Positions 1 to 5,091 are shown, counted from the stretch's first letter. The stretch is 5,367 nt of DNA from Saprospiraceae bacterium (GCA_020436865.1 JAGQXA010000037.1:1-5367); one strand, 5' to 3'. The notes: a model not told the origin generated them from the letters alone. Made by a program: numbers and translations.

Positions 1-617
1 ACGCCGCGGTAGGCATTGAAGACGGAGTCGAAGATCAACGCCTGCAGCGGGGCGTCGGCCTCGCCCCCCGGCTCGGGGATGCGGTCGATGATGGCCGACA
101 TGATCTCCGGTACGCCCTGTCCGGTGCGGCCGCTGGCCAGGATGATCTCTTCGCGCCGACAGCCGATCAGGTCGATGATCTGGTCGGCCACCTCGTCGAT
201 CATGGCGCTTTCCATGTCGATCTTGTTCAGGATGGGGATGATCTCCAGGTCGTGCTCGATGGCCAGGTAGAGGTTGGAGATGGTCTGTGCCTGAATGCCC
301 TGCGTGGCGTCGACCAGCAACAGGGCGCCTTCGCAGGCGGCAATGGCGCGCGACACTTCATAGGAAAAGTCGACGTGGCCGGGCGTATCGATGAGGTTGA
401 AGACGTATTTCTGGCCGTCGGTATGGTCGTAGTCCATCTGGACTGCGTGACTTTTGATGGTGATGCCCCTCTCCCGCTCGAGGTCCATATCGTCCAGCGC
501 CTGATCCTGCATATCCCGGTCGGAGATGGTCTTGGTGTACTCCAGCAACCGGTCGGCGAGCGTGCTTTTCCCGTGATCAATATGGGCAATGATGCAAAAA
601 TTCCGGATTCTTTTCAT
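1..617 (-). CDS. lepA: Elongation factor 4 (LepA), N-terminal part, cut by window edge
   Basis: Ribosome-associated translational GTPase, known to act on stalled or mistranslocated ribosomes and in ribosome assembly; it acts in the cytoplasm and at the membrane. The 205 complete codons read MKRIRNFCIIAHIDHGKST at the start. The GTPase motifs are in order: G1 AHIDHGKST (residues 11-19), switch I with RGITI (50-54), G3 DTPGHVDF (77-84), G4 NKID (131-134), and a G5 region ASGRTG (161-166), where many bacteria have SAKTG. The visible end, LQALIFDSVFNAYRG, is the start of domain II. Family members are about 600 residues, so roughly two thirds lie beyond the left edge. The start is fixed by the conserved opening and by the lack of a better upstream ATG. 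No frameshift is visible. The gene is divergent from the OmpA-like gene. Assignment is nearly certain. Confidence 0.97.
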   Translation of the reverse strand, partial: MKRIRNFCIIAHIDHGKSTLADRLLEYTKTISDRDMQDQALDDMDLERERGITIKSHAVQMDYDHTDGQKYVFNLIDTPGHVDFSYEVSRAIAACEGALLLVDATQGIQAQTISNLYLAIEHDLEIIPILNKIDMESAMIDEVADQIIDLIGCRREEIILASGRTGQGVPEIMSAIIDRIPEPGGEADAPLQALIFDSVFNAYRG

Positions 618-631
618 AGAGCGCAAATATA
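618..631 (-). promoter_or_regulatory. Candidate lepA promoter (-7 box) almost touching the start codon
   Basis: On the minus strand TATATTTG (631 to 624) matches the Bacteroidota -7 consensus TAnnTTTG exactly. Only six bases separate it from the lepA ATG at 617, so transcription would begin at or just before the start codon and the mRNA would be leaderless or nearly so. There is no Shine-Dalgarno sequence. No clear -33 TTG lies 19-21 bases upstream, which weakens the call. Confidence 0.45.
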
Positions 632-652
632 CGCCTTTTTAACATGCCCGGA

Positions 653-660
653 TATCTTTG
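653..660 (+). promoter_or_regulatory. Candidate promoter (-7 box) for the OmpA-like gene
   Basis: TATCTTTG is an exact match to the Bacteroidota -7 consensus TAnnTTTG. A start site near 665 would give a leader of about 185 nt that contains all four hairpins listed at 672-819. No TTG is seen at the -33 position; that position falls next to the lepA -7 box, so the two divergent promoters would overlap and could interfere. Confidence 0.4.
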
Positions 661-671
661 GTTGATCCTTG

Positions 672-819
672 CCGGCGCTTTTCCGCCGGTCCGTTACTTT
701 TCCCGTTTTTCCCATTAATAAGGTAGGATCGATGACGCGGGTCCGGGGACCCCGTATAGCGAACAGCGTTTGGGTCGGGAGACCCAAACCCAGCAAAAAT
801 GTCCGAATGCCATTCGGAC
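672..819 (+). repeat. Cluster of four perfect hairpins in the leader of the OmpA-like gene
   Basis: Four inverted repeats follow each other. 672-689: CCGGCG, six-base loop, CGCCGG. 739-752: GGGTC, loop CGGG, GACCC. 768-789: a nine-bp stem GTTTGGGTC, loop GGGA, GACCCAAAC. 801-819: an eight-bp stem GTCCGAAT, loop GCC, ATTCGGAC. The second and third share the inner stem GGGTC/GACCC and similar G-rich loops. None is followed by a clean T-run, so they do not look like ordinary terminators. They could be extragenic palindromic repeats or a structured mRNA leader; the sequence alone does not decide. Confidence 0.6.
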
Positions 820-843
820 CAACATCCAAAAACCAACATCCAA
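818..843 (+). repeat. 12-bp direct repeat just upstream of the OmpA-like start codon
   Basis: ACCAACATCCAA occurs at 818-829 and again at 832-843, a 14-bp period. The second copy ends five bases before the ATG at 849, where Bacteroidota ribosomes favour unstructured A/C-rich sequence in place of a Shine-Dalgarno. It may be a translation-enhancing leader or a small tandem duplication. Confidence 0.55.
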
Positions 844-848
844 CAGCT

Positions 849-1940
849 ATGAAAACCATTCTCCAAGCCTTCCTCCTTCTCTTAGCCTTCGACCTCTCCG
901 CCCAGGCCCCCGCCGTACTCGACTCCTCGGCGGTCGTGTTTGCCGCTCAGGTGCACTTCGATTTCGGTCGCCACGAACTGCGGCCGGAGGCCGATAGCGC
1001 CCTGACGCAGGTGGTCGAGCAGTTCGGCGGAAAGGGGAACCACTTCATCCGGATCACCGCGCATACCGATTCGGTCGGTTCCCAGGCGGCGAACCTAGAG
1101 CTCTCACAGCGGCGCGCCACCTCCGTGGCGGCGTATTTGACGGGTCACGGCGTGTTGGCCGAGCAGATCGAAGCCATCGAAAAGTATGGGGAAAGCCGCC
1201 CGGCTGCCAGCAACCGGACCGACGAAGGGCGACAACTGAATCGCCGGGCCACGGTGGAGGTGCGCCGGCGGCTGCCGATGACCTGGATGGAAGGCAGAGT
1301 GGTCGATCAGGAGACCGGGGAAGGCATCGACGCCCAGGTGGTCGTGCGTTCGAAAGAAAGCAGCGACTCGACCCGGACCGATAGTATCGGACGGTTCCGG
1401 GCGCGGGTGCCCGACCAGACCGTGATCGGCCTCGATGTGTTTGCGGAAGGGTATTTTTTCGAAACCCAGATGCTCAAGAGCAATGCCCTCAAACCGATCG
1501 AGCTGAAGGTGGAACTGCCCCGGGCGGTGGCCGGCAAGACCGTTGCTTTGAAGAACTTCTATTTTGTGGGGAACATGGCCGTTCTGCTCGAACGCTCGGA
1601 GCCCGAATTGCCGAAGCTGCTCAAGTTCATGCAGCTGAACCCCAAGATAAAGATCGAGATCGCCGGCCATATCAATTTGCCGAACAGTCCACTGGTCAAG
1701 GAAGACACCTGGCACTACCGCCTATCGGTCAACCGGGCCAAGATGGTCTACGACTATCTGGTCGAACAGGGCGTTCAGCCCGAACGGATCGAATACAAAG
1801 GCTACGGGAATTGGGAAATGCGCTTTCCGTTCGCCGTCAACGAACGCGAGCAGGAGCTGAACCGGCGGGTGGAGATCAAAGTGCTGGGCACCGATTCGGT
1901 GATCAGCCGGCCGGAACCGCTACCGGCGGAAGGCGGCTAA
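849..1940 (+). CDS. Secreted OmpA-family protein with two OmpA-like domains
   Basis: 363-residue envelope protein, probably anchoring outer membrane or periplasm to peptidoglycan. Residues 1-18 are a signal peptide (Lys, hydrophobic run, LSA before Gln19). Domain 1 (about 34-140) opens with VHFDFG and carries HTDSVGS (72-78), NLELSQRRA (82-90) and NRRATVEV (131-138); Asp74 and Arg89 match the diaminopimelate-binding pair of the family. Residues about 147-224 resemble a carboxypeptidase-regulatory-like beta sandwich (GRVVDQETGEGI, then SIGRFRARVP). Domain 2 (about 230-346) has GHIN (273-276), LSVNRAKMVYDYL (292-304), YKGYG (316-320) and ELNRRVEIKV (336-345). Its expected Asp is Asn276, though Arg296 is kept. 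I chose the ATG at 849 because the signal peptide begins there; the frame stays open upstream to 669 but that part lacks export features and crosses the hairpin cluster. A terminator follows. Confidence 0.88.
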   Translation: MKTILQAFLLLLAFDLSAQAPAVLDSSAVVFAAQVHFDFGRHELRPEADSALTQVVEQFGGKGNHFIRITAHTDSVGSQAANLELSQRRATSVAAYLTGHGVLAEQIEAIEKYGESRPAASNRTDEGRQLNRRATVEVRRRLPMTWMEGRVVDQETGEGIDAQVVVRSKESSDSTRTDSIGRFRARVPDQTVIGLDVFAEGYFFETQMLKSNALKPIELKVELPRAVAGKTVALKNFYFVGNMAVLLERSEPELPKLLKFMQLNPKIKIEIAGHINLPNSPLVKEDTWHYRLSVNRAKMVYDYLVEQGVQPERIEYKGYGNWEMRFPFAVNEREQELNRRVEIKVLGTDSVISRPEPLPAEGG

Positions 1941-1961
1941 AAACAAAAGCGAACAAAATAG

Positions 1962-1997
1962 AAAAGGCTGTTGCCAGGGTGGGCAACAGCCTTTTTT
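1962..1997 (+). terminator. Rho-independent terminator after the OmpA-like gene
   Basis: A perfect 10-bp stem GGCTGTTGCC (1966-1975) pairs with GGCAACAGCC (1982-1991) across a six-base loop. It is preceded by AAAA and followed by six T, 22 bases after the stop codon. The flanking A and T runs extend the pairing, so it may also work in reverse. Confidence 0.93.
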
Positions 1998-2084
1998 CTT
2001 GAAAAGTAGTGTTGTGTTTTTGCTGATTGGGCCGAAACTCTTGTTTTGGCTTGTTGATACAAAGATCAGGGGAAATGCTTTAGT

Positions 2085-2192
2085 ATTTTCGGACAATTTT
2101 GCTAATTTGTCTTTTATAAAATATGCAAAATTTTAATTACATATTTTTCATCAATTGATTATCAAATAGTTAATTGATATAATATTTTAGAA
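2085..2192 (+). promoter_or_regulatory. AT-rich upstream region of the helical protein gene, with promoter-like pair and small palindromes
   Basis: The stretch before the ATG at 2193 is markedly AT-rich compared with the GC-rich genes around it. It holds a pair resembling the classical sigma-70 promoter: TTGATT (2155-2160), 17 bases, TATAAT (2178-2183). It also holds a 10-bp palindrome ATCAATTGAT (2150-2159), inverted arms TATCAA/TTGATA (2160-2165 and 2174-2179), and AATTGAT repeated 19 bp apart (2153 and 2172). No exact TAnnTTTG box is present; the nearest is CAATTTTG at 2094-2101. In AT-rich DNA such matches arise easily, so the promoter position is uncertain. Between 1998 and 2084 I see nothing recognisable. 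Confidence 0.35.
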
Positions 2193-3668
2193 ATGTCCTT
2201 GAAGCTTTCTGGCGCCAAGTTATTTTCCTTGCTTTCGAAGGTCGATCTGCAGGAGTGGGACGCCCTCGAGTATTTCGTGGCCGGCCGCGTTTCTGCCGAA
2301 AGGTTCGGGCCTTTGCAGGCTTTGTTGGGATACTGCCGGCAGTGGCATCCCGATTTTCCCGCCGAGCGGATGCGCAAGGACGATCTCCACCGGCTGATCT
2401 ACCCCGGAAAGGCGTATCGCGAAAAGCGCATCCGGCAGTTGTTTTCCGATCTGTCCGGGCTGACGGAAGCCTTCTTTGCGGTGCAGGTTGCGCTGCAGCA
2501 GGAGGAATGGCAGGAACGCCTGTTGTTGGAAGGACTGGCGGCCCGGAAATTGGACTCGCACTTCTTGCAGCGTTCGCAGCGGCGCATTGCACGCAGGCAG
2601 GCCGAAGCGGTGCAAGGGCCGGAGCACTACCGGGCCATGTACGAAGACCTGCAGCGGCAAACCGCGCACCGTTTCGTGGTCGACTACGCGGCCGCCGTGG
2701 CCAATGCCGATCGGGCCCAACAGTATTTCGATCAGTGGTTTGTGCTGGTCAAGCTCCGTTATTACTGCGATTGGTTTTCGCGAAAGCGGTTTCTCTCCGG
2801 ACAAAAAGAGCTGCCGTTGTTCGAGTCGGTCTGGGAGTACCTGGAAACCGAACTGCGCGAACGGGGTTTTCTATTTGACCTCTACTATCTTCTGCTGCGG
2901 TTGCTGCGGGACGACGAGCGCTCGCTCTTCCCGGAAATACGCGATCGCCTTTGGGCGCATCAGCCCGAGATGGAGGAGGCCGACCAGCGGATCGTATTGC
3001 AGTGTCTGTTGAACTATTGTTTGAGGATGGTGCAGCAACTGGGAGGCACTTACGTGCGAACGAGCTGGGAATTATACCGCTTCGGGATCGAGAAGAAGAT
3101 CCTGATCGTCGACGGCCGGCTGACCGATCTGACCTTTACCAACATCGTGGTGAACGGCGCCGACCTGAAGGAGTTCGCCTGGACGTGGGAGTTCGTCGAG
3201 CGCTATGCCGGGTGCCTGGACCCGGAGGTACGGCAAACGGCGGTGGCTCTGGCCCGGGCGTATTTGCATTACAAGCAAGACCAGTTCGACGAGGTGGTCG
3301 GTTTGCTTCGCGATGTCGAGTACATGGCCGATTCCTACAAGATCCGCGGGCGGTCGTTGCTGTTGCGCACCTATTACGAACTGTTTTGCCGGCAGGGGAA
3401 CTACCCCCTGGAACTGTTTTCCCATCTGGAGGCATTCCGCCGTTTCCTGCAACGCAATCGCGTATTGACGGATGCGCGCAAGGCCGGCTACCTGCAGCTG
3501 ATCTCGCTACTGCGCCGCATGGTGCGCCTGCAAATGCGGGAATACCGCGGCCATCGAGCCTGGGAGAAACTCGCAGCGGAAGTACAGGCCTCGCCTGGCG
3601 TAGTCGCGCAGCCCTGGTTGCTGGAGAAGATCGCCATAGCCAGAGGGACGGGGTCACCTGGCAAGTAG
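2193..3668 (+). CDS. Hypothetical alpha-helical protein, 491 residues
   Basis: Function unknown. The protein is rich in Leu, Arg, Glu, Gln and aromatic residues. It has no signal peptide or membrane segment and looks like a cytoplasmic all-helical repeat scaffold of TPR-like type. Visible blocks: an N-terminal helical module (1-60); the segment LIYPGKAYREKRIRQLFSDL (68-87); a central helical part (100-300); a block starting LTFTNIVVNGADLKEF (313-328) followed by helix pairs, including ARAYLHYKQDQFDEVVGLL (354-372) and LLLRTYYELF (389-398); and a C-terminal part with FLQRNRVL (418-425). These resemble, from memory, a family of about 500-residue proteins with many paralogs in Saprospirales; I know no assigned role. 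The start is the first ATG of the frame, with AT-rich DNA before it. Stop TAG. No terminator is obvious before the convergent small gene ending at 3719. Real coding is very likely; the family link is tentative. Confidence 0.85.
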   Translation: MSLKLSGAKLFSLLSKVDLQEWDALEYFVAGRVSAERFGPLQALLGYCRQWHPDFPAERMRKDDLHRLIYPGKAYREKRIRQLFSDLSGLTEAFFAVQVALQQEEWQERLLLEGLAARKLDSHFLQRSQRRIARRQAEAVQGPEHYRAMYEDLQRQTAHRFVVDYAAAVANADRAQQYFDQWFVLVKLRYYCDWFSRKRFLSGQKELPLFESVWEYLETELRERGFLFDLYYLLLRLLRDDERSLFPEIRDRLWAHQPEMEEADQRIVLQCLLNYCLRMVQQLGGTYVRTSWELYRFGIEKKILIVDGRLTDLTFTNIVVNGADLKEFAWTWEFVERYAGCLDPEVRQTAVALARAYLHYKQDQFDEVVGLLRDVEYMADSYKIRGRSLLLRTYYELFCRQGNYPLELFSHLEAFRRFLQRNRVLTDARKAGYLQLISLLRRMVRLQMREYRGHRAWEKLAAEVQASPGVVAQPWLLEKIAIARGTGSPGK

Positions 3669-3718
3669 CGGCCCCGGCCCTCGGCGGCTAGGCGTCGATC
3701 GGCGCGATCCGGGATGGT

Positions 3719-3835
3719 TTAGAGGTCGAGAAAGTCTTCAATGATGATGCTCCCCCCTTTGATCTTCGTTTGGTCTTCCGTTCTAATGGCTGCAGATTGG
3801 AATTGATCGAGTTGCTTGGAGTTGTGCTTGGTCAT
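3719..3835 (-). CDS. Candidate 38-residue KGG-type peptide precursor
   Basis: The frame MTKHNSKQLDQFQSAAIRTE (residues 1-20) is followed by DQTKIKGGSIIIEDFLDL and a TAA stop. The charged, helix-prone leader, the Lys-Gly-Gly at 26-28 and the short tail match the general plan of double-glycine leader peptides, as in Bacteroidota RiPP-like precursors exported or trimmed by C39-type peptidases. The tail of 10 residues after GG (SIIIEDFLDL) has no Cys and few Ser/Thr, so it is not a classic lanthipeptide core; its three acidic residues and one Ser could suit side-chain ester chemistry, but that is speculation. Third codon positions are about 63 percent G or C, fitting this genome better than chance AT-rich sequence would. 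No modification enzyme, peptidase or transporter lies in the window. It is convergent with the helical protein gene, with 50 bases between. Short length is the main doubt. Confidence 0.55.
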   Translation of the reverse strand: MTKHNSKQLDQFQSAAIRTEDQTKIKGGSIIIEDFLDL

Positions 3836-4254
3836 GAGTCTAAATGTTTAGGTTATGGTAATAGAAGGAATGCCGAACGAGGAGGTGATTCGGAAACGGC
3901 GATAGGGGGCCGGTCTTTGGATTGGGTGTATTAGCTGTGTGGGCCGGTTAGCGTTCGCTCCGGCAAAAGAGAAGGGTATTGCGTTCCCGGTGGTGAAAGA
4001 GGCGGTATAATTTGTTGGATATTGCTTCCTCTGGGGGGAAGAGGAGGAAGCGGGCTTCCTAAGAATGGGAGTTCTTAGTGTGTGTTTGACAAAAATAGGT
4101 GTAAATGACATTCCTTGCATGAAATCGGGCCTGAAGTGCCGCCTTTATCCGGGAAATGTCAAATACCTTGCCAACTCGGCAGTCAATTCGGCATCCGGTC
4201 CGGAGGAAAGGAGGGGAACGCCATTTGCTTTTGTGCGAACAGCAGATTTTTAGC
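3836..4254. other. Gene-poor stretch with several inverted repeats
   Basis: I find no convincing gene here on either strand. Three hairpins are visible: GCCGG/CCGGC with inner AGC/GCT (3943-3964); GCTTCCTC/GAGGAAGC (4024-4031 and 4044-4051); and CTAAGAA/TTCTTAG (4059-4065 and 4072-4078). TGACATT (4106-4112) and AATGTCA (4155-4161) form a wider pair, and GGGCCGGT is repeated at about 3908 and 3941. It could be the long structured leader of the minus-strand 38-codon gene, decayed sequence, or regulatory DNA. Confidence 0.4.
4090..4097 (-). promoter_or_regulatory. Possible minus-strand -7 box for the small peptide gene
   Basis: TATTTTTG (4097 to 4090 on the minus strand) matches TAnnTTTG exactly, and the preceding ACC is shared with the stronger promoter at 5061-5091. 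No TTG is found at the -33 position. A transcript from here would have a leader of about 250 nt through the hairpins at 4078-3943 before the 38-codon frame. It is the only exact box I found upstream of that frame. Confidence 0.25.
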
Positions 4255-4275
4255 CGGATTCCTGACCGGAATCCG
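4255..4275. promoter_or_regulatory. Inverted repeat over the -33 region of the lipoprotein promoter
   Basis: CGGATTCC (4255-4262) and GGAATCCG (4268-4275) are perfect eight-bp arms around a five-base centre. The repeat ends 11 bases before the -7 box at 4287, so it covers where a -33 element would sit; none is recognisable there. The position would suit a regulator binding site. It could also be a hairpin in an upstream transcript. Confidence 0.4.
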
Positions 4276-4286
4276 TGCAAACCTCT

Positions 4287-4294
4287 TAGCTTTG
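4287..4294 (+). promoter_or_regulatory. Candidate promoter (-7 box) of the lipoprotein gene
   Basis: TAGCTTTG matches TAnnTTTG exactly and lies 32 bases before the ATG at 4327, giving an expected leader of about 27 nt. The sequence at -33 lacks a TTG and instead lies in the inverted repeat at 4255-4275, which hints at an assisted promoter. Confidence 0.5.
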
Positions 4295-4326
4295 GAACTT
4301 ATTCTCCATTTGAAATCGCTACTTCC

Positions 4327-4821
4327 ATGATGAAAAGATGCCTTTCTCTGCTGTTGTTGTCTTCCCTGGCCTTCTTCATTGCCTGCCAAAGCGAGCCCGC
4401 CGATCCCTGGCAACCGCTCGACCTGCTGCCGCACGGTATTCCCGTCAAGGTGTTGGCGCCCGACAGCGCCAAGGTGAAGACGACCGACTACGGTTACGGC
4501 TTGCTGGATGTGACCGTGACCAAAATGCCGCACTATGCCATCCAGATCCTGGCGTCGGATGCGATGACCAACGACCTGGCCGCCGTCAAGGCCGAGCAGC
4601 TGGCCGAACTGAAGAAACGACCCGAGTTCACCCAGGTGCTGAAGGATGAGGATAACGGATTTGTCTACGAACTCCGCCTGGATTCCACCCGCAACAACTA
4701 CGGCTTCCGCTATGTGCGGCTCCAAGGCGACAAGGAATACGTTTTCCAAACAGGGCTGATGGGCGTCTTTACGCAAGAAGACGTCGAGCGCATGTACGAA
4801 GCCGTACAGGATAAGAAGTGA
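4327..4821 (+). CDS. Putative lipoprotein, 164 residues
   Basis: Residues 1-20 are a lipoprotein signal: Met-Met-Lys-Arg, a hydrophobic stretch, then FIAC with Cys20 as the lipidated residue. The mature part starts CQSEPAD; the acidic residues soon after Cys loosely resemble the Bacteroidota surface-export signal, though the match is not clean. The remaining 144 residues are a soluble alpha/beta domain. They begin LDLLPHGIPVKVLAPDSA (31-48), continue with alternating strands and one long helix (about 84-98), and end GVFTQEDVERMYEAV (146-160). The size and order recall small PsbP-like or Mog1-like folds, but I cannot assign a family or function. I chose ATG 4327 (ATG 4330 is equally possible) because the lipoprotein signal starts there and a promoter lies just upstream. 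The frame is open back to 4156 but that extension would bury the signal. It shares a terminator with the opposite-strand unit downstream. Confidence 0.85.
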   Translation: MMKRCLSLLLLSSLAFFIACQSEPADPWQPLDLLPHGIPVKVLAPDSAKVKTTDYGYGLLDVTVTKMPHYAIQILASDAMTNDLAAVKAEQLAELKKRPEFTQVLKDEDNGFVYELRLDSTRNNYGFRYVRLQGDKEYVFQTGLMGVFTQEDVERMYEAVQDKK

Positions 4822-4851
4822 TCGCGAACTGAGTACGACGACCGGAAAACG

Positions 4852-4883
4852 AAAAAAGCCTTCCCCGCGGGGAAGGCTTTTTG
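4852..4883. terminator. Bidirectional rho-independent terminator
   Basis: The stem GCCTTCCCC (4858-4866) pairs with GGGGAAGGC (4869-4877), with an A-run before it (4852-4857) and a T-run after it (4878-4882). It lies 31 bases past the lipoprotein stop on the plus strand. On the minus strand it ends in six T, so it should also end the small unit that starts near 5056. Confidence 0.93.
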
Positions 4884-5056
4884 TTTAGATCGTGCATGCC
4901 TTTATCGGTTTTCAGGCTTTGGGAACAATTTCGTAACGAAATAATAGCACGATCAGCAGAAGGACAGTTAGGATGATCATGGGACTCGCATTTTAGGTGA
5001 TGGAATCTGAAAAATGGGAATATGGATACGTTTTGGATATGTTTTCCTAAAATGTC
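4853..5056 (-). ncRNA. Candidate structured small RNA or small mRNA of about 200 nt
   Basis: A self-contained unit: the promoter at 5091-5061, a predicted start near 5056 and the terminator at 4883-4852. The body has matching arms suggesting a fold. CATTTTAGG near the 5' end (5054-5046) pairs with CCTAAAATG (4997-4989). GATCGTGC (4954-4947) pairs with GCACGATC (4895-4888). Inside the second pair are a small ATTTC/GAAAT hairpin (4942-4928) and a GCCT/AGGC hairpin (4917-4898), which would form a three-way junction. It does not look like 6S, tmRNA, RNase P or SRP RNA. The only reading frame in it is 22 codons (4980-4912). The RNA boundaries are predictions. Confidence 0.45.
4912..4980 (-). CDS. 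Possible 22-residue single-span membrane peptide
   Basis: The frame reads MIILTVLLLIVLLFRYEIVP then Lys-Ala and a TGA stop. Residues 2-14 are one unbroken hydrophobic stretch followed by Arg-Tyr-Glu, the shape of a small transmembrane protein. It sits in its own transcription unit between a strong promoter and a terminator, about 75 nt from the predicted start. Against it: very short, codons such as CTA, TTA and ACT are unlike the GC-rich neighbours, and an out-of-frame ATG overlaps eleven bases upstream. It may be a chance frame in a small RNA. Confidence 0.33.
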   Translation of the reverse strand: MIILTVLLLIVLLFRYEIVPKA

Positions 5057-5060
5057 TGCT

Positions 5061-5091
5061 CAAAAATAGGTTATTCCGGCCTCTTTTGCAA
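5061..5091 (-). promoter_or_regulatory. Strong Bacteroidota-type promoter of the small unit
   Basis: On the minus strand TTG (5091-5089), exactly 20 bases, then TATTTTTG (5068-5061). This is the best match in the window to the Bacteroidota vegetative promoter (-33 TTG, 19-21 bp, -7 TAnnTTTG). It starts 25 bases beyond the superoxide dismutase terminator and points at the small RNA/peptide unit, with no longer gene downstream of it before the terminator at 4883. Confidence 0.7.

Noticed and set aside
669..848. 60-residue N-terminal extension of the OmpA-like frame
   Set aside because: It crosses the hairpin cluster, has no export signal, and would bury the clear signal peptide starting at 849.
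2255..2878. 207-codon plus-strand frame within the helical protein gene, and similar long antisense frames
   Set aside because: Arg/Ala/Gly-rich composition typical of shadow frames in GC-rich DNA; the 491-residue frame has the coherent protein.
3697..3709. GATCG/CGATC small hairpin after the helical protein gene as a terminator
   Set aside because: Only five bp, no T-run in either direction.
3848..4120. 90-codon minus-strand frame
   Set aside because: Composition is low-complexity and unlike a folded protein, no motif is recognisable, and it covers the hairpin region.
4065..4253. 62-codon plus-strand frame, and an overlapping 71-codon frame at 4115-4330
   Set aside because: No motif, no promoter box upstream, two mutually overlapping frames with no coding signal to favour either.
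4156..4326. 57-residue N-terminal extension of the lipoprotein frame
   Set aside because: It would place the lipoprotein signal inside the protein and includes the inverted repeat and the promoter box.
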